Of a stretch of DNA of 8,281 nucleotides, positions 4,781 through 8,281 are shown in pieces (position 1 is the first letter of the stretch; each line of letters begins with the position of its first letter). The stretch lies in the NCBI GenBank assembly GCA_009779455.1, contig WREG01000079.1:1-8281 (forward strand), given 5' to 3'. Made by a program: the position numbers and the translations under genes. The stretch comes from Oscillospiraceae bacterium (GTDB lineage Bacteria; Bacillota; Clostridia; Oscillospirales; Acutalibacteraceae). The notes under the pieces are model-generated. The model was not told where the DNA came from. It saw only the letters and a program-made list of their open reading frames with translations, and ran no database searches.

Positions 4781-7681
4781 TTACATCCCGCCGGTGAATA
4801 AATTCCTGATCGATTCAATAAGGCTCATGAAAAAAGCGAGTATCCTTTGCCAGAAATTAAGATTTTCCGTCGGCTCAAACTGATATGACAATACCAGCGT
4901 GTTTCCGTTATTGGTGATATCCGCGTTTTGTCCGTTAACGGTTGCCGAAGAAAGCCCCGCGAATGTATAGCCCGGGTTGGCCGTAAGGGTGACCGAGGCG
5001 GTGTAACGTGTTTCTATTTTGAAAGAGCTGTCGTTCGGCGACCATGATACGGGGCCGGCCGTAAAATTGCCCGCGCCTGCCGCGGCCGTGCCGGGTATCG
5101 CGCCCGTGACAGGGGCTGCAATGTTTATATTAACACTTGTAATCGGCGTCAATGCCACCGTCACAGTGACCGTCCCGTATTTTGAGGGATCCGCCGTGGA
5201 CGCCGCCGTGACCGTCAGCAAGGAAGCCGTTTCCCCCGCAGATACTGTCAATAAGCCGCTGCCGTCGATGTAAGACCCGCCGCTGTTGGCGCCGCTGACG
5301 CTCCAGACAACCGATTGCGGCGGGTTGTCCGGTCCTGTGACCGTCGCCGTGAATTGTTTCGTGCCGCCGTTTTGGACCGCAGCGCCGGAGGGGGCGACAA
5401 TAACGCTGTTGATTGCGGACGGCAGCGTTGATACCGTTAAAGGAGAGCTTACATTGGACGCGGCGGTCGAACCAGTGGCTTTTATCCTCTGATAAAAGCG
5501 GTAAGAAAAGCCGGGGAGAAGGTTTATAAAGTCAGGGCTGTCCTGCCAGAGCATAGCGTTATTTGAATATTCATATCCTGTGTTCGCGGACAGGGTTATG
5601 CTTGTTTGCGTCCTGTCTGATAAAACCGGGGCGGATGCCGTTAAAGGATTTATTGCCTTTGCGACGGCGACGGTTTGCGTTTCAAGGCTTCCGTTTGCGT
5701 AAGCGGAGCTTGTGACGCTGACTTTTATAACATTTCCTATATCGCTTGCCGCCGCTGTATAATTGTTCGAGTTTGTCCCGGCAGGCTCCCCGCCGCTTGT
5801 CCACGCATATGAAAGCGTTCCGGCCACCCCCGGCGCGGACGCGGTAACGGTGTCGCCTATCCTGGGCGTATAGGCGCTTAATTCAACAGTCCCCGTTATC
5901 ATATTGGCGGGAGGGGCGGACCATGTATATGAAACAGTGGTGTTTGCCCTGCGGAAAAGCGTCGCCGCGAACAAATAAGCCTCTTTTCCGTTTGTGTATA
6001 TTGTCTTGGCGGTTCCGGGGGTCAAAGGATAAATGTCCGCGTTAGGCAGGGCGGCGGCAGTCCCCGCGCGTTTTAAAGCTACGTAATATTTGGTGTCGCC
6101 GCCCGCGCCGCCGTCATTTACGGTAATATTTAAAACGGTGTCGCCGGCGGCTCCCGCGCTGATCCTGTATATTTTTTCATGGGTGGCGTTTGAACGCGGG
6201 GACCCGGAGCCGTAGCCGCCGAGATCGACCGTCCCGCCGTTTGCGAGGGGGTAACTGTTGAAATTGCGAAGGCTCCATAAATTTTCAGACTGCTCGTTCC
6301 CCGAAAACAGCTTTACTGTGGAAACGTCGGCGGAATCGCCCCTTACGACCCCCCCGTCGGCGGCGAAGCTTTCCATAAACAGCTGGTACATCAGGGCGAA
6401 GGAATTAATGCCGCCGGAACCGATCCCAAATGATTTAACAACATCGCCCCAAATTTCCGCCATGGTTTTCCCGGTGCAGAGGCTTCTGTTCGCGTTCCAT
6501 TCGCTTAAAGTGGCTGACGGGGGATATGTATTTTTAAAATATTCATATATATCATGGGCGTAGCTTCCGCCCGTTTTCTTTTGCATTAAAAGGGATAGCA
6601 TATACCCGGTTCCGTATCCCTTCAGCGCGCCGAAGCTGACGAAATCGCTGTATGCGCCGGAGGCTGCCGCATAAGGGTTTTTCGAAGCGGCGGATGTTCT
6701 TTCGCTTACAGAAACCTCCGCGCCGGGCTGGAGGTAATATGTACTCGCCAAATCCGCCAGCGACTCGTTTATCCAGCTAAAATTGTTGTTCGCGCTTGAA
6801 AAATTGTCGAAATACATATAGAAAAGCAGATGCTGGAATTCATGGGCGAGAATGGAATAGTAATAAAGGGGGTTCGACCCCAAAATCCCGTTGATGTTCA
6901 TGTGGAGTACGTCCAATCGGCATGAAACGCCGCTTGTGTCAAAATCCGCGGGCGAGAAAAACCCCGCGTAGTTAAATTCGTTTAAGGGGTAAAATATGAA
7001 ATTTACCGCCCCGTCGTTGTCAATGTCTCCGATATATCCCGAATTTGCTGATATCCGCACATTCGCGTGCTTCGCGAACCCCGTCGCCCCGTCTGTCATC
7101 CGTTCGTAAATGCCGTCGATGATATTTGCGATATCATTCGCCTTTTCATGCGTCATATCCCTTAACGCGCAGCTTGAAGTATGGCCTGAACCCTTCGCGG
7201 CGTGGTATTCGGCGTCATTTAATACCCAGACATTGGAATGCTGCCCTTTTGCGAGCAGTGTCGCGGGAAGCGACGCGTAACGGGTGTTTCCGGGGCCTAT
7301 CATTATCCAAAACATGCGGACGTCCCCGTGATTAAACGGCCCGTAGGCAAACCCAGCATCTCCGGGCGCGGCGGCAATGCCGCTCCGCAGGCTTTTGATA
7401 GGGGCGGCTTCGCGTTCAGGCTCTTCGCGGGGGTAATCAACAATATTCGGCTCGTCCTCAATAATGATTGTCTCTAAGCTTTCGAATTCGCTTGAATTAT
7501 CGGCAACATCCTCAAAAAACGCTTGCCTCTCGGTTTCGAACGCCGCCGCTTCGTCAAGTGCGGCCCCGGCTTTTGCCGGATGTGCCTGCAACCCGACCAG
7601 CGGGACACTCGTCAGCAACAGGGCCAGCGTCATCAAAAGCCCGAACCCGGATTTTAACAGTTTTTTAATGTTAGTGTTCAT
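4781..7681 (-). CDS. Secreted M30-like zinc metalloprotease with C-terminal Ig-like modules
   Basis: This is a 966-residue extracellular protein. The signal peptide has lysines at 6-7 and 10, a hydrophobic core at 13-31 and a likely cleavage after AKA (36-38). An acidic propeptide-like segment covers about 39-95. The catalytic region (about 110-440) holds a DIDNDG loop (219-224, calcium-type), then AHEFQHLLFYM (279-289) with H280, E281 and H284 as the HExxH zinc site, and WINESLAD (303-310), where E306 may be the third ligand. This matches hyicolysin-type M30 peptidases in pattern; the third ligand is inferred. Downstream are a beta domain (about 500-588), an Ig-like domain (595-676), a beta module (677-752), a Big_2-like domain (755-843) and another beta module with a GYTF...VNG motif (846-937). 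The end (942-966) is a hydrophobic amphipathic helix. No LPXTG motif is present. AAAGGAG at 7690-7696, 8 nt upstream, fixes the start. Confidence 0.85.
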   Translation of the reverse strand: MNTNIKKLLKSGFGLLMTLALLLTSVPLVGLQAHPAKAGAALDEAAAFETERQAFFEDVADNSSEFESLETIIIEDEPNIVDYPREEPEREAAPIKSLRSGIAAAPGDAGFAYGPFNHGDVRMFWIMIGPGNTRYASLPATLLAKGQHSNVWVLNDAEYHAAKGSGHTSSCALRDMTHEKANDIANIIDGIYERMTDGATGFAKHANVRISANSGYIGDIDNDGAVNFIFYPLNEFNYAGFFSPADFDTSGVSCRLDVLHMNINGILGSNPLYYYSILAHEFQHLLFYMYFDNFSSANNNFSWINESLADLASTYYLQPGAEVSVSERTSAASKNPYAAASGAYSDFVSFGALKGYGTGYMLSLLMQKKTGGSYAHDIYEYFKNTYPPSATLSEWNANRSLCTGKTMAEIWGDVVKSFGIGSGGINSFALMYQLFMESFAADGGVVRGDSADVSTVKLFSGNEQSENLWSLRNFNSYPLANGGTVDLGGYGSGSPRSNATHEKIYRISAGAAGDTVLNITVNDGGAGGDTKYYVALKRAGTAAALPNADIYPLTPGTAKTIYTNGKEAYLFAATLFRRANTTVSYTWSAPPANMITGTVELSAYTPRIGDTVTASAPGVAGTLSYAWTSGGEPAGTNSNNYTAAASDIGNVIKVSVTSSAYANGSLETQTVAVAKAINPLTASAPVLSDRTQTSITLSANTGYEYSNNAMLWQDSPDFINLLPGFSYRFYQRIKATGSTAASNVSSPLTVSTLPSAINSVIVAPSGAAVQNGGTKQFTATVTGPDNPPQSVVWSVSGANSGGSYIDGSGLLTVSAGETASLLTVTAASTADPSKYGTVTVTVALTPITSVNINIAAPVTGAIPGTAAAGAGNFTAGPVSWSPNDSSFKIETRYTASVTLTANPGYTFAGLSSATVNGQNADITNNGNTLVLSYQFEPTENLNFWQRILAFFMSLIESIRNLFTGGM

Positions 7682-7735
7682 GATATTAACTCCTTTGTTC
7701 TATATTCAATTCATTTATTAAAAAATTTGCGTGAT
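7682..7735 (-). other. Short AT-rich pyk-protease spacer, no terminator seen
   Basis: The 54 bp between the pyk stop and the protease start hold the AAAGGAG site of the protease gene (7690-7696) and otherwise AT-rich sequence. No GC-rich hairpin with a T-run and no convincing -35/-10 pair could be found; a TATAGA at about -10 position has no matching -35. Read-through from pyk is therefore possible. Confidence 0.4.
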
Positions 7736-8281
7736 TTATACGGTCTGCACCTTCAAAGTATTTGTATTCCCCGTAGTGTTGAGCGGTATCCCCGCTGTGA
7801 TGACGACGCTGTCCCCGTCATCCACGATGTCGATAAGCTTCGCGCAGGCAATCGCGTGGGCGAAAAGCTCGTCGGAAGTGGTCTGGTATTTGGCGAGGAC
7901 GGGGTATACCCCCCATGAAAGCGCCAGCTGGTGGAAGGTCTTCAATTCCGGCGTGGCGGCGACTATAGGCTCGAACGGCCTGAATTTCGACATCCTGCGG
8001 GCGGTCTGGCCGTATTTTGTGATGGCTATTATGGCTTTCGCGTGAATGTCCCGCGCCGTGGTGCAGGTCGCGTCGCATATGGCGTTCGTCGTGTCCTCGG
8101 CGTCCATATCGTACATGAACCCCCTGTAGGCGTTCATCTGGAAAGCGTCGTGTTCCGCCTGCTCCGCTATTTTCGCCATGACCTTTACGGCGGTGACGGG
8201 GTTTTTGCCCATAGCGCTTTCTCCTGAGAGCATGACGGCGGAGGTGCCGTCAAAAACGGCGTTGGCCACGTCGGTTATCTC
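7736..8281 (-). CDS. pyk: Pyruvate kinase, C-terminal part (5' end outside window)
   Basis: The frame is open to the window edge and ends at TAA 7736-7738, giving the last 181 residues. Pyruvate kinase makes pyruvate and ATP from phosphoenolpyruvate and ADP in glycolysis. The fragment starts EITDVANAVFDGTSAVMLSG and continues ESAMGKNPV, the conserved end of the catalytic A domain. The regulatory C domain follows, with the effector loop ITKYGQTARRMSKFRP and the terminal GNTNTLKVQTV. It ends directly after the C domain, so the extra PEP-utilising-type domain found at the end of many Bacillus-type enzymes is absent. In the effector loop a Tyr (codon 8012-8014) replaces the Ser found in FBP-regulated enzymes. 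The ATG or alternative start lies outside the window. The protease gene starts 54 bp downstream with no terminator hairpin between them. Confidence 0.95.
   Translation of the reverse strand, partial: EITDVANAVFDGTSAVMLSGESAMGKNPVTAVKVMAKIAEQAEHDAFQMNAYRGFMYDMDAEDTTNAICDATCTTARDIHAKAIIAITKYGQTARRMSKFRPFEPIVAATPELKTFHQLALSWGVYPVLAKYQTTSDELFAHAIACAKLIDIVDDGDSVVITAGIPLNTTGNTNTLKVQTV

Noticed and set aside
7464..7721. Plus-strand frames opposite the signal-peptide region of the protease
   Set aside because: They mirror the signal peptide and propeptide coding sequence; the minus-strand start has a strong AAAGGAG site and a textbook signal peptide.

Overview
The window looks like a chromosomal segment from a Gram-positive, low-to-moderate GC bacterium, most likely a member of the Clostridia (Bacillota). 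The evidence is the gene order rpsD-rpoA-rplQ, the clostridial flavour of the L17 and RpoA sequences, strong AAAGGAG-type Shine-Dalgarno sites, a DUF975 membrane protein and a secreted multidomain protease. The exact genus cannot be read from the sequence.

Layout. The left end (1-1692, + strand) is the distal end of the ribosomal alpha operon: the last 88 codons of rpsD (protein S4), complete rpoA (RNA polymerase alpha) and complete rplQ (protein L17), closed by a strong intrinsic terminator at 1667-1692. Everything to the right is on the - strand and converges on that terminator. In order of transcription (right to left) it holds: the 3' end of a pyruvate kinase gene (7736-8281, cut by the window edge); a 966-residue secreted M30-like zinc metalloprotease with Ig-like modules (4781-7681); a possible 29-residue small ORF with a very good ribosome binding site (4647-4736); a 639-residue cytoplasmic glycoside hydrolase of the GH63/MGH1-like type (2703-4622); and a DUF975 polytopic membrane protein with a proline/glutamine/tyrosine-rich tail (1722-2663).

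How the genes relate. The ribosomal and RNA polymerase genes form a translation/transcription housekeeping unit. The four - strand genes are separated by short gaps (54, about 157 and 39 bp) with no clear intrinsic terminator between them. They may therefore be partly co-transcribed, but nothing indicates a single pathway; the link between protease, glycosidase and membrane protein is by position only.

No CRISPR array, insertion sequence, tRNA or phage gene was seen. No stretch over 300 bp lacks a gene. The most interesting signals are a run of ten G residues serving as the ribosome binding site of the DUF975 gene (a possible slipped-strand expression switch), the unannotated small ORF at 4647-4736, and the domain architecture of the metalloprotease. 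No clearly new multi-gene system could be demonstrated.
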